Source of the DNA: an archaeon
GTDB lineage: Archaea > Aenigmatarchaeota > Aenigmatarchaeia > QMZP01 > JAFGSV01
Reading direction: 5' to 3'
Assembly: GCA_028279705.1 (NCBI GenBank)
Contig: JANQNF010000058.1
Coordinates: 1 to 64,000, forward strand
DNA: 64,000 nucleotides
How positions within the stretch are numbered: position 1 is the first letter of the stretch; the number at the start of each line of letters is the position of its first letter. The notes below the pieces were generated by a model. It was given only the letters and a program-made list of their open reading frames with translations. It had not been told where the DNA came from and did not search any database. Positions 39,961-49,479 of this stretch are shown one piece after another. The translations under genes were made by a program, and so were the position numbers.

Positions 39961-40911
39961 ATGAAACTGACGAAATTATTACCATTCATTGGATTTATCA
40001 TATTTTTCTACTTGATTTTCAACCTCGATGTGGAAGTTGTCTTCAGCTTACTCTCCACGATAAGAGTGGAGTATGTGATATTGTCACTTGCAATTACAAT
40101 CCCCTCGATTTTTTTGAAGGGATTGAAATGGAAAACTGTGATAAGGTCTTACGAGACTGACTATAACTTATTCAGTGCGTCCAAAGCCTGGATAATAGGA
40201 TTCTTCATGGGGACAATAACTCCTGGTAGAGTGGGGGACCTGACAAGAGCATTCTATCTCAAGAGAGATGTGGGCATAACCGCTGGGAAATCACTTACTA
40301 CAGTATTCATAGACAGAATAGTTGACATATTCGTCATATTCTCGGTGGGTTTACTGTCAGCCTTTATCGTGGCCTCAACCCTTTTCGGTTCTTTCAACCC
40401 ACTTTTCGTGATAATAACATTTTTTGCAATCTTCGTTGTCATGGTCATAATTATGACGAACAAGAAAATGATGAGATTCCTTTTAAAACCACTTTCAAAA
40501 AAGCTGATACCTGAAAAATACAAGAAAAACACAAAGGTGATATTTAATGATTTCTATCGCGGGATAAGCGAGATGGATAAGCGCAAGATTCTGACATCTT
40601 TCACACTCGCGTTAATTTTATGGATGGTGACGACGTTTCAGTACTACCTTCTTTCACTCGCGCTTGGTATTGACATTTCTTTCGTATTCTTCCTTACCAT
40701 AGTTCCAATAGTGACAATTTTTGATATGTTACCGGTCTCATTCTCAGGAATCGGGACACGTGACGCTGCGCTCATTTTCTTCTTCTCTTTCATACTATTA
40801 CCTGCAGAACCTGCCATATCTTTATCACTACTTGTATTCACTTTCAATTATTTGATACCTGCGATAACTGGTTTTGTCTTTTGGGTATCGGACCCGATAA
40901 AAGTGTATTAA
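39961..40911 (+). CDS. AglD/UPF0104 (LPG synthase TM-like) membrane protein (copy 1)
   Basis: Multi-TM, TPGRVGDLTRAFYLKRDVGITAGKSLTTVFIDRIVD, PVSFSGIGTRDAAL. Confidence 0.85.
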   Translation: MKLTKLLPFIGFIIFFYLIFNLDVEVVFSLLSTIRVEYVILSLAITIPSIFLKGLKWKTVIRSYETDYNLFSASKAWIIGFFMGTITPGRVGDLTRAFYLKRDVGITAGKSLTTVFIDRIVDIFVIFSVGLLSAFIVASTLFGSFNPLFVIITFFAIFVVMVIIMTNKKMMRFLLKPLSKKLIPEKYKKNTKVIFNDFYRGISEMDKRKILTSFTLALILWMVTTFQYYLLSLALGIDISFVFFLTIVPIVTIFDMLPVSFSGIGTRDAALIFFFSFILLPAEPAISLSLLVFTFNYLIPAITGFVFWVSDPIKVY

Positions 40912-41522
40912 GAGCTTTCCTTTACCTTGAATATTCCTGAGAAAACGCCTTCACTCGAATAAATTGACGAAAGATTCAGATCTTCGACAAACTCATACCC
41001 TTTGTCCTCGAAAGCCTTTATCCACCAATCCCGTGTGTGACACTGTATGTGAGTCTTGTCATTTCTGCTTACGTCGAGGACATAAGGTTCCCCTTCATTC
41101 TTACAAACAGGTACACGGATCACGATGCTCTTCCTCAGATTCTTCTTTGCCAGATCGAGAATGAATCCTATTTCGTATTCTGGCATGTGTTCCAAGACAT
41201 CGAAAAGGAAGACGAAATCCTTTTCCTGTGAAAGAAGATTCCTATTGTAGTATTCTATCTCTTTTTCAAGTGAGAACATTTTTTTGCCCTCTTCTATTGC
41301 CCAATGGCTGATGTCAGTGCCCTTCACTTTATTAAAACCGCGTTCCTTGAACTCGAAAACAAGGCCACCGCAGCCACAGCCGAAATCTAATATGACATCG
41401 TCTTTGTTTATCTTAAGAAACTTGATGAGGTCCTTTGCGAGGTTATCAAACTTCTTGGTCAGATAGTTCTGATAATTGCTGATTTTACTGTCCACGAAAT
41501 AATCCTTTTCGAATGAAGCCAT
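40908..41522 (-). CDS. Class I SAM-dependent methyltransferase
   Basis: VILDFGCGCGGLVFEFKERGF, FVFLFDVLEHMPE. Confidence 0.85.
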   Translation of the reverse strand: MASFEKDYFVDSKISNYQNYLTKKFDNLAKDLIKFLKINKDDVILDFGCGCGGLVFEFKERGFNKVKGTDISHWAIEEGKKMFSLEKEIEYYNRNLLSQEKDFVFLFDVLEHMPEYEIGFILDLAKKNLRKSIVIRVPVCKNEGEPYVLDVSRNDKTHIQCHTRDWWIKAFEDKGYEFVEDLNLSSIYSSEGVFSGIFKVKESS

Positions 41523-41622
41523 TAAACCACCACACAAAATATACCAAAATACTACGTATAAGGTAAAATTACTTTTTATAACTTATCCTTTAATACTTGA
41601 ATATTTTTTGGGTGACTGTAAG

Positions 41623-43035
41623 ATGAGAGTTGTTCTGATAAGTGCACCGTATATGGATATTTACGGTCCAATAAAGACAGCTGCCGGTATTTATTTTCCC
41701 CTCGGCCTCGGTTACATAGCATCTGTTCTAAGGGATGGTGGTCACGATGTCACGTTTGTTGACCCCGAAGCGCACGGGCAAACTTACAGTGACCTTGAGA
41801 GGATACTCACGGAAATAGAACCTGGATTGGTAGGAATCGGGTGCTCTACGCCAAACTTTGCCGTAGCCTTGAAAATAGCCGGGATTGCAAGGAAGTGTAC
41901 AAAAGCGAAGATATGTGTAGGGGGAGTTCATGTTTCTGCGCTTCCGAAAGAAACACTTCGAGATAATGATATTTTAGATTTTGTAGTAATGGGTGAGGGT
42001 GAATATACACTACTGGAACTGGCAGGCGGCGTTTCTCCCTCAAAGATTAAAGGAATTGCACGAAGAGTTGGGAAAAAAGTAGTTATCAATCCTCCAAGGC
42101 CCTTCATTGAAGATGTTGATAGTATACCTTTTCCTGCCAGGGACCTCGCAGACATGGACAAGTACAGGCCTGCAGCATATGTTGGAATGGGAAAAAAAAG
42201 TGCAACTATGATCACAAGTAGGGGATGTCCGTCAAGATGCACTTTTTGTGCATCTCATCTTACACTGGGAAATAGATTCAGACCACGGTCACCTGAAAAC
42301 GTAGTTGATGAAATTGAGCATCTTGTTAACGATTACGGAATCGAGCACATAATATTTGAGGACGACACTTTTACTGTTGATGTTGAGAGGGCTAAAAAGA
42401 TATGCAATTTGATGATTGAACGGAAAATCGATATAAACTGGTATTGCTTCTCAAGGGTGAATGTAATCTCACGTGACCTACTAAGCGTTATGAAAAGGTC
42501 GGGATGTTATTCAATTGGCTATGGTGTAGAATCTGGAAACCCTGAAATACTGAAGACCATAAAGAAGGGCATCACTCTGAATCAGGTAAGGAAGGCATTT
42601 GATCTCACAAAGAAGTTCAACATAAGGGTACTTGGGTTTTTCATGTTCGGGCTCCCTGGTGACACTCCAGAAACGATAAGGCAGACACTGGATTTTGCCA
42701 AGGAAGTAAATCCTCACATGGCATTTTTCAATCTCATGGTTCCATACCCCGGTACTGAAGTGTTCATAAATAGGGAAAAATATGGATTTGAGATATGCAG
42801 GGATTATGGATCTTTTGTCTCCATTGGTACACACGCGGTCGTAACAAGGCCAGGACTTTCCAATACAGACCTCCAAAGACATGTATACAAAGCTAACATT
42901 GAATATTATCTCAGACTGTCTGCACTGCTGCGTCTTCTGAAAACCATTAGAGGGTTTTCCCAGATAGAGGTGTACGTGAAGGGCGGAATTGGTCTCCTGA
43001 AGCAATCTTTTGCGTGGAGAAGAAACAGTGGATAA
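41623..43035 (+). CDS. B12-binding-domain radical SAM protein (paralogue 2)
   Basis: TSRGCPSRCTFCASH, FSRVNVISRDLLSVMKRSGCYSIGYGVESGNPEILKTIKKGIT. Confidence 0.9.
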   Translation: MRVVLISAPYMDIYGPIKTAAGIYFPLGLGYIASVLRDGGHDVTFVDPEAHGQTYSDLERILTEIEPGLVGIGCSTPNFAVALKIAGIARKCTKAKICVGGVHVSALPKETLRDNDILDFVVMGEGEYTLLELAGGVSPSKIKGIARRVGKKVVINPPRPFIEDVDSIPFPARDLADMDKYRPAAYVGMGKKSATMITSRGCPSRCTFCASHLTLGNRFRPRSPENVVDEIEHLVNDYGIEHIIFEDDTFTVDVERAKKICNLMIERKIDINWYCFSRVNVISRDLLSVMKRSGCYSIGYGVESGNPEILKTIKKGITLNQVRKAFDLTKKFNIRVLGFFMFGLPGDTPETIRQTLDFAKEVNPHMAFFNLMVPYPGTEVFINREKYGFEICRDYGSFVSIGTHAVVTRPGLSNTDLQRHVYKANIEYYLRLSALLRLLKTIRGFSQIEVYVKGGIGLLKQSFAWRRNSG

Positions 43036-43037
43036 AA

Positions 43038-43982
43038 CTAGATGAAATCGCGATGTTCCACATTTTTCATCACTTCCTCAAGGAGTTCGTTATGCTCCCT
43101 GAAGAAACACTCTCCGCAATGATCTGTGGTGAAAGGTTTAGGATTTTTCCATATCTTCTTTATCTCAGAAATCTTGCCCATTATGAACTTCTTGTTGAAT
43201 TTGAGATTTATCAGGGGATTGGCTGAGCAGTGGTAAATGTACCCATCAGAATTTACAAATGGCTTGATGTAACCCATCCAGCATCTCTTAGGTGGTGCAT
43301 AATCCTTTTCCTGGAAGAAGAAACCTGGAAACTTCTTTATCAGTGGCCGTATCTTCTCTCTATACTCCTTTATGTATTTAACTTTTCTGCAATCTGGTAC
43401 GATTCTAACATAAGTTGCTTTGTACTCTTCCTTGTATCTTTTTATCTTCTCCAGAACACTCACGCTACTTTTCTCATTCCACACATAACTGAAACCAAGT
43501 ACGACATTTTCAGGGACGTCCAAACCTATATCTTCAAGATAATCAAGAGAATTGAGGCTGATTCTGAGCCACGTGAGACATTTAAGTGACTTCTGTGTTA
43601 CTTTCTTGTTTAATACTGCACCGTTACTTATCATACCGACTTTAAGTCCCTTTTCTTTGCAGTGCTGGATGAGCTCGTTTATATAACCGCACATAGTTGG
43701 GTCACCACCGCCGGTTATCTCCACTGTTTTTGCTCCCAGATCCACGAAATCATCCACCACCTTAAATGACTGCTCCTTTGTCAGTTCCCTCATTGGCCTT
43801 TTTTTTACACTACAAAAAACGCAGTCCAAATTACACCTGTCTGTGGGTGCGAGCTGTATGGAGACCGGTCTCCATTTTCCATCTTGGATCTCCTTTAACC
43901 TGTCAAGATTGTGTAGAAGTTTGGTTGTTGTACTGGTAAACTTTTTTTCCAAATCAGAACGTTCAACACTCATATTGTGCAC
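43038..43982 (-). CDS. Radical SAM protein with SPASM/Twitch-like C-terminal cysteines
   Basis: APTDRCNLDCVFCSVKKRPM, then CWMGYIKPFVNSDGYIYHCSANP...CGECFF. Confidence 0.88.
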   Translation of the reverse strand: MHNMSVERSDLEKKFTSTTTKLLHNLDRLKEIQDGKWRPVSIQLAPTDRCNLDCVFCSVKKRPMRELTKEQSFKVVDDFVDLGAKTVEITGGGDPTMCGYINELIQHCKEKGLKVGMISNGAVLNKKVTQKSLKCLTWLRISLNSLDYLEDIGLDVPENVVLGFSYVWNEKSSVSVLEKIKRYKEEYKATYVRIVPDCRKVKYIKEYREKIRPLIKKFPGFFFQEKDYAPPKRCWMGYIKPFVNSDGYIYHCSANPLINLKFNKKFIMGKISEIKKIWKNPKPFTTDHCGECFFREHNELLEEVMKNVEHRDFI

Positions 43983-43986
43983 TCAC

Positions 43987-44661
43987 CTAAAATCCGAATA
44001 ATCTCCATCTTATCATACTCATACCGATTTTAAAGCCATCGGTAACGTCAATTACACTGGTTCCGTGCCCGGCGCCATATATAGTTTTGACAGTGACTTC
44101 CTTATATTTGAGCTTTTTGGACGCTATCCTCATGGCCATTTCTGAGCATACCGAATACCTATCCGTGTCCCATTTCATCTTTCTGTAAGCTTCTGGTGTA
44201 AATGCCTTGAAGCCCGACTGTGTGTCTACAATATATGATCCAAAAAATAGCTTTGACATCATTGCCAATCCCCAGTTACCGATTTTTTTTATCTTTGGCA
44301 TGTTTTCGTCATGGGGCCTTGAACCTATTGCCACATCAAGATCATATTTTACAAGGGAGTCCGTAAGATTTTTTATGTCTGCAGGGTTGTGCTGACCATC
44401 AGAATCAATCGTGACTATAATGTCAGCACCACGCTTTATGGCTTCTTCTGAGCCCCTTCTGAGCGTGAAACCGAGACCTTTGTTCACCTTGTTGTCAATT
44501 ATTAGGGCACCAGATTTTTTGGCCACTTCAAGGCTGTTGTCAACGCAGCCGTCAATAACTGCTACAACCTCATCCACATATTTTGCCACTTCCTTCACGA
44601 CTCTTCCAACGTTCTTCTCTTCGTTATACGTTGGTATGACAGCGATAATTTTCTTTTTCAT
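43987..44661 (-). CDS. Family 2 glycosyltransferase
   Basis: IAVIPTYNEEKNVGRVVKEV, DIIVTIDSDGQHNPADI, SQLF-type GT2 C-terminus. Confidence 0.9.
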   Translation of the reverse strand: MKKKIIAVIPTYNEEKNVGRVVKEVAKYVDEVVAVIDGCVDNSLEVAKKSGALIIDNKVNKGLGFTLRRGSEEAIKRGADIIVTIDSDGQHNPADIKNLTDSLVKYDLDVAIGSRPHDENMPKIKKIGNWGLAMMSKLFFGSYIVDTQSGFKAFTPEAYRKMKWDTDRYSVCSEMAMRIASKKLKYKEVTVKTIYGAGHGTSVIDVTDGFKIGMSMIRWRLFGF

Positions 44662-44754
44662 GTAAAATCACGGATAAATGTATTATTCTTCTAATAAAGA
44701 CATTTATATCATGCAAGAGTAAAAAGATTTACTTGGTAATAGGGAAGTGGAAAA

Positions 44755-45789
44755 ATGAAGATACTTGTGACTGGGGGTGCAGGACTTGTAGGTTCAGAAT
44801 GTTGCAGATTATTTTCTTCGGAAGGCTACGAAGTCATATCCGTAGACAACTACATGCGGGGTAAGATATTTGGAACGGACGGGAATACTTCTTCTACCAT
44901 GAAAGCTCTCACAGACGAACTTGACATAGAACATCACGACATTGATATAAGAGACGAGAAGATGGGGGAACTTGTAAAGAATGTGGACGCGATAATCCAT
45001 ACTGCTGCTCAACCATCCCATCCAAGATCCATAGAGATACCTGTTGAGGATTTCCAGATAAATGCGCATGGAACTCTGATGCTTCTTGAGAATGTGAGGA
45101 AGTATAACAAGGACGCCACGTTTGTATTCTGCTCCACCAACAAGGTATACGGTGAGATGCCAAACAGGTTCTCTTACAAGAAGGTCGGGAAGCGCTTTGA
45201 ACCAGAGGATAGAAAACTCCATGACGGGTTTGATGAAAGCCTCAGTATAGATCAGAACATGCACACACCTTTTGGAGTTTCCAAGACTGCTGCCGATCTC
45301 TACACCCAGGAATATGCATACCTTTACGGTCTGAAGACCGGCGTATTTAGGATGGGCTGTATAACTGGGGGTGCGGCAAAGGCCGTTGAGATGCATAACT
45401 GGGAACCGTTTTTCGTGAAGAAAGCACTCACCGGGGATCTGCTCACGATTTTTGGTTACGGTGGTTGTCAGGTAAGGGACGTCATACATGCAGCTGACCT
45501 GGCAAAACTTTTTCTAGAATTCATTAAAAATCCGAGGCCTGGTGAGGTTTACAATATAGGTGGTGCCAGGCAGAATTCAATTTCGCTTCTGGAATCGTTT
45601 GACCTCATAGAGAAGATAACCGGAAAGAAGATGAACTATAAGATGGGCCCGGAAAGAGAGGCAGACCACCAGTGGTGGATAAGTAACATAGGTAAAGCGA
45701 GAAAGCATTACAAGAACTGGGACATACGTATAAATCTTGAAGATATATTCAGGGAAATACACAAAGCTCTGATCAAAGAGTCAGTTTGA
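44755..45789 (+). CDS. NAD-dependent epimerase, CDP-paratose/tyvelose 2-epimerase-like
   Basis: ILVTGGAGLVGSECCRLF, AAQPSHPRSIEIPVEDFQINAHGTLMLLENVR, CSTNKVYGEMPNR, RMGCITGGAAKAVEMHNW. Confidence 0.8.
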   Translation: MKILVTGGAGLVGSECCRLFSSEGYEVISVDNYMRGKIFGTDGNTSSTMKALTDELDIEHHDIDIRDEKMGELVKNVDAIIHTAAQPSHPRSIEIPVEDFQINAHGTLMLLENVRKYNKDATFVFCSTNKVYGEMPNRFSYKKVGKRFEPEDRKLHDGFDESLSIDQNMHTPFGVSKTAADLYTQEYAYLYGLKTGVFRMGCITGGAAKAVEMHNWEPFFVKKALTGDLLTIFGYGGCQVRDVIHAADLAKLFLEFIKNPRPGEVYNIGGARQNSISLLESFDLIEKITGKKMNYKMGPEREADHQWWISNIGKARKHYKNWDIRINLEDIFREIHKALIKESV

Positions 45790-47389
45790 TTTTTGCTTCC
45801 TCTTTCTGAAAATCGAAGTATCGTGATATGTCTTCATCGACTTTATATACCTTTATAGGTCTTATGTGATCGGTTCTCATGCCAGCTATTCTTGCATCTG
45901 TTTCTCTCATATGATCAACATTTTCAAAGACTGCTACAGGCGAGAAATCGTTCTCAAACCTTTCGAAATCAAAGAAAGAAAGTCTTTCACTATCCTTTCC
46001 AAGGGAGTCCACTATCACGTATGTGACCTCAGACGTCCTGTCTGTTTCATCATGTTCCCACCAGTTGCCAGTGTCGAGTTCGTGGTAAAAAAGAAGCTGA
46101 GACCACCCAGTATAGAATATGAGATCATCCCCAACAACGTTCTGGCTTATGTATCTTCCTACATTCTTGTACCCGTCATGGTATGACGTGATAGAGTCCA
46201 ATGATATTAACATGCAACTTACTACAGTTAACGCGAGTACTAACAATATAAGATCCCGTCTTTTCAAAGACTGAACACCTTTTGATGCAATGATGATGAA
46301 TGGGGGCATCGCAGCGAGTATGAACCTTGAACCCTTGATGACCATTATCAACGACAGGAACACAAAAAAGAATATGAACCAGAAATAAAGAAAAGAATCT
46401 TCCTTGCACGGATTTTTGACGTAATTGTAAGTATACAAAAGGAACAGCAAGACCAATAAAGGCGAAGTCCAGACCAAAATAACGTCTATGTAATAAATGG
46501 GGTTTGCTGTATTGTGAGCATTTCCGACCACATCGGAAAGAAACATGAAATAGCTATAGTATTCAATTAATCCGAGTTGTATAACTTCAGCAGAATTTGA
46601 AATCATCCATTCGATGTTTACATCTTTCAGCGAGAAGTAACTATTCCCCCCCGAACTTGCATAAACTCCAATACCTATTCCGTATATCCATGGAATATGC
46701 ATCAATGCCATGATTACTGCAACTATAATGATTCCCTTTAAGTCGAAAAGGAAATCTTTCCACTTGAACCTATTTTTTATTGACATTGAGATGTAGTAGA
46801 GTATACCGAAGGTTGCGGGTACGAAAAAAACGAACACGCCGATATATTTGGTCAGGAAGGTGATCCCTGCCAGAAATCCGTAGATTACGTAATAGAGCAT
46901 TTTCCTTTCTCTGAATGCAATGAAGAACGAAAATAAGCTGACAGTCATGAAGAATGTTAGAACACCGTCAACGACAAGATGCCTCGAATTGATTATGAAA
47001 AAAGCACTTACTGCAGTGAAGAAAGATGCAATAGTGCCGGTCTTTTCATCGTATAGATACCTGCCAAAAAGGAACATAGAAATTACAAGCAACACCCCGT
47101 ACATCGCGGTCGCCCCGATTGCTACGTAGTCGAGAACACCGAACAGCATGAAGGCTATTGCAATCGATATTGGATAAACCGGCGGTTCCCAGTACATCGG
47201 CCTTCCAAATTCACCTATCATCCATGTTGACATTCGAATGAAATTGCCTGCATCGCCATGCGACAATCCGAGCGATTCTATTGACCAGAATCTAGTACAG
47301 ACCGAAAGAAATACTATAAGCAAAAACGAAATCAGTGCCCAGTTCCTTTTCATTTTCTTACTGAGGCACTTCTTATTCATATTTTTCAC
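45773..47389 (-). CDS. GT39/ArnT-like membrane glycosyltransferase
   Basis: DAGNFIRMSTWMIGEFGRPMYWEPPVYPISIAIAFMLFG, many TM helices, GT-C architecture. Confidence 0.82.
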   Translation of the reverse strand: MKNMNKKCLSKKMKRNWALISFLLIVFLSVCTRFWSIESLGLSHGDAGNFIRMSTWMIGEFGRPMYWEPPVYPISIAIAFMLFGVLDYVAIGATAMYGVLLVISMFLFGRYLYDEKTGTIASFFTAVSAFFIINSRHLVVDGVLTFFMTVSLFSFFIAFRERKMLYYVIYGFLAGITFLTKYIGVFVFFVPATFGILYYISMSIKNRFKWKDFLFDLKGIIIVAVIMALMHIPWIYGIGIGVYASSGGNSYFSLKDVNIEWMISNSAEVIQLGLIEYYSYFMFLSDVVGNAHNTANPIYYIDVILVWTSPLLVLLFLLYTYNYVKNPCKEDSFLYFWFIFFFVFLSLIMVIKGSRFILAAMPPFIIIASKGVQSLKRRDLILLVLALTVVSCMLISLDSITSYHDGYKNVGRYISQNVVGDDLIFYTGWSQLLFYHELDTGNWWEHDETDRTSEVTYVIVDSLGKDSERLSFFDFERFENDFSPVAVFENVDHMRETDARIAGMRTDHIRPIKVYKVDEDISRYFDFQKEEAKIKLTL

Positions 47390-47465
47390 ATACTATAACA
47401 TCTCTACCTATCTTTTTATAGTTTATAATATTAACTTTAATTGGAAATTCATTCGGGTTTTCATT

Positions 47466-48350
47466 ATGAAGCTTGTAATAACAATTCCTGCGTACAACGA
47501 GGCAGATACGATCGGAAAAGTCGTAGACGACGTAAAGAAGGTTTTCAGTAAAAGACGCGAGAAGTTTAGTATACTAGTCGTTGATGACGGCTCGACTGAT
47601 AAAACCTCGGAAATTGCCAGGGCAGCTGGTGCGAAGGTGATAAAACATCCCCACAATTATGGACTTGCCGAAACATTTCGCACGGAGATGAAAGAGGCTC
47701 TCAAGATCAAGCCCGATGTCATAGTTCATACGGATGCTGATGGTCAGTATTTGGCTGAAGAGATACCAAAGCTACTTGGACCTATAGAGAAAAAGGAAGC
47801 AGATTTGGTTTTGGGATCAAGGTTCATGGGAAAAATAGAGGAGATGCCTTTCATCAAAAGGTGGGGAAATGTGGCATTCTCCAAGGTCATATCAAGGGTC
47901 ACTAACGTGAAAATAACGGACGGGCAGACAGGTTTCAGGGCATTTACCTCTGAAGTTGCAGATAAAGTGAATGTCATATCGACCCACACGTACACACAGG
48001 AGATGATAATCAAAGCAGTGAAAGAGAAATTCCGTGTAAAGGAAGTGCCAATAACTTTTGCAAAAAGGAGGTCTGGAAAAAGTAAACTGATATCGAATCC
48101 CCTTGGTTATGCCATTCGTGCATGGATAAACATATTCAGGTTATACAGAGATTTCGAACCTTTGAAATTCTTTGGAAAGTTGGCTGCAGCATTCATCGTT
48201 CCTGGTGTACTGATAGGACTTTACCTGGTGTACCTCTTTTTGATACAGGGCTATATCGGGCATATACCCAGCACGATACTTTCAATGCTTCTGATCGTCA
48301 CGGGCTTGCAGATACTGATATTGGGCTTCATTGCTGATATGGAGAAATGA
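47466..48350 (+). CDS. Polyprenyl-phosphate family 2 glycosyltransferase with C-terminal TM
   Basis: MKLVITIPAYNEADTIGKVVDDV, VVDDGSTDKTSEIAR, VHTDADGQY; two C-terminal TM segments. ORF-track start at 47238 is over-extended. Confidence 0.9.
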   Translation: MKLVITIPAYNEADTIGKVVDDVKKVFSKRREKFSILVVDDGSTDKTSEIARAAGAKVIKHPHNYGLAETFRTEMKEALKIKPDVIVHTDADGQYLAEEIPKLLGPIEKKEADLVLGSRFMGKIEEMPFIKRWGNVAFSKVISRVTNVKITDGQTGFRAFTSEVADKVNVISTHTYTQEMIIKAVKEKFRVKEVPITFAKRRSGKSKLISNPLGYAIRAWINIFRLYRDFEPLKFFGKLAAAFIVPGVLIGLYLVYLFLIQGYIGHIPSTILSMLLIVTGLQILILGFIADMEK

Positions 48351-48351
48351 A

Positions 48352-49479
48352 TCAACCGACTGCTTTTTTTACACCGTCGATTATATGATCAAGCTCGCTT
48401 TTCCGGAGCTGAGGATACATGGGAAGGGTAACTATACTCTCTGAAACCTTCTCCGTAACGGGTAAGTCACCCTTCTTCCACCCAAGTGACTGATAGAATG
48501 GCTGGATATGCACCGGTGGATCGAAATGCACGTTGGCACCTATCCCGTCTTTCCTCAATTTCGATATGAAATTGGTCCTGCTGATTTTTCTGGTGTCCAA
48601 CTTTATCGTGTACATCTGATAGACATGCTTGGCTTTGTCTATCTCAACTGGCGTTTCTATTGCTTCGATATCTCCTAGATATTTATTGAGATAGCTGGCA
48701 TGCTCCCTTCTCAGATCGTTCATCTTGTCGAGCTTCTTAAGTTGAACGATTCCTATCGCTGACAGTACGTCGCACATCCTGAAATTATATCCTGCTTCAA
48801 TCGATGCCCTGAGCCATGGTCGCTCCTTCTTCTCCCTTTCATATGTGCTGCTTGACATGCCATGGGCCTTAAGCACATTGATCTTTCCGGCAATTTCGTC
48901 ATCATCTGTTGTTATCATCCCACCTTCGCCTGTGGTCATGTTCTTTGTGGGGAAGAATGAGTAGCATCCGATGCCGAATGTGCCCACCTTCTTTCCGCCG
49001 TATTCGCCGCCTATTGTCTCTGCTGAGTCTTCGATGACAGCCAAGTCATGCCTTCTGGCTATCTCCATGATCTCATCCATATTACATGACTGGCCTGCAA
49101 AATGGACAGGCATTATCCCGACGGTTTTGTCTGTGATCAACTCTTCTATTTTACCGGGGTCGATGTTACATGTTTCATAGTCTATCTCACCGAAGACCAC
49201 TTTGCACCCAGCGTTTATTATTGAATTCGCAGAAGCAGAGAAAGTGAAGCTTGGAACTATTATTTCACCCTCCAAACCGAGCGCCTCTATAGTCAGCTGA
49301 AGAGCGGAAGTGCAGGAGTTCATACTGCTCGCATACTTCACTCCCATGTATTTGGCGAACTCACTTTCAAACTCCTTGGTTTTTGGCCCGTGAGCCAGCC
49401 ATCCAGACTCGAGAACATCCGTGACTAATGAGATCTCCTCTTCGTCAATATTGGGGATGCATAAAGGTATGTTCATCAT
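48352..49479 (-). CDS. DegT/DnrJ/EryC1/StrS aminotransferase (perosamine-synthase-like)
   Basis: IEDSAETIGGEYGGKKVGTFGIGCYSFFPTKNMTTGEGGMI, NFRMCDVLSAIGIVQL. Confidence 0.9.
   Translation of the reverse strand: MMNIPLCIPNIDEEEISLVTDVLESGWLAHGPKTKEFESEFAKYMGVKYASSMNSCTSALQLTIEALGLEGEIIVPSFTFSASANSIINAGCKVVFGEIDYETCNIDPGKIEELITDKTVGIMPVHFAGQSCNMDEIMEIARRHDLAVIEDSAETIGGEYGGKKVGTFGIGCYSFFPTKNMTTGEGGMITTDDDEIAGKINVLKAHGMSSSTYEREKKERPWLRASIEAGYNFRMCDVLSAIGIVQLKKLDKMNDLRREHASYLNKYLGDIEAIETPVEIDKAKHVYQMYTIKLDTRKISRTNFISKLRKDGIGANVHFDPPVHIQPFYQSLGWKKGDLPVTEKVSESIVTLPMYPQLRKSELDHIIDGVKKAVG

Noticed and set aside
47238-47465. N-terminal extension of the GT2 ORF
   Set aside because: Overlaps the divergent GT39-like gene; GT2 motif starts at MKLVITIPAYNE (ATG at 47466).
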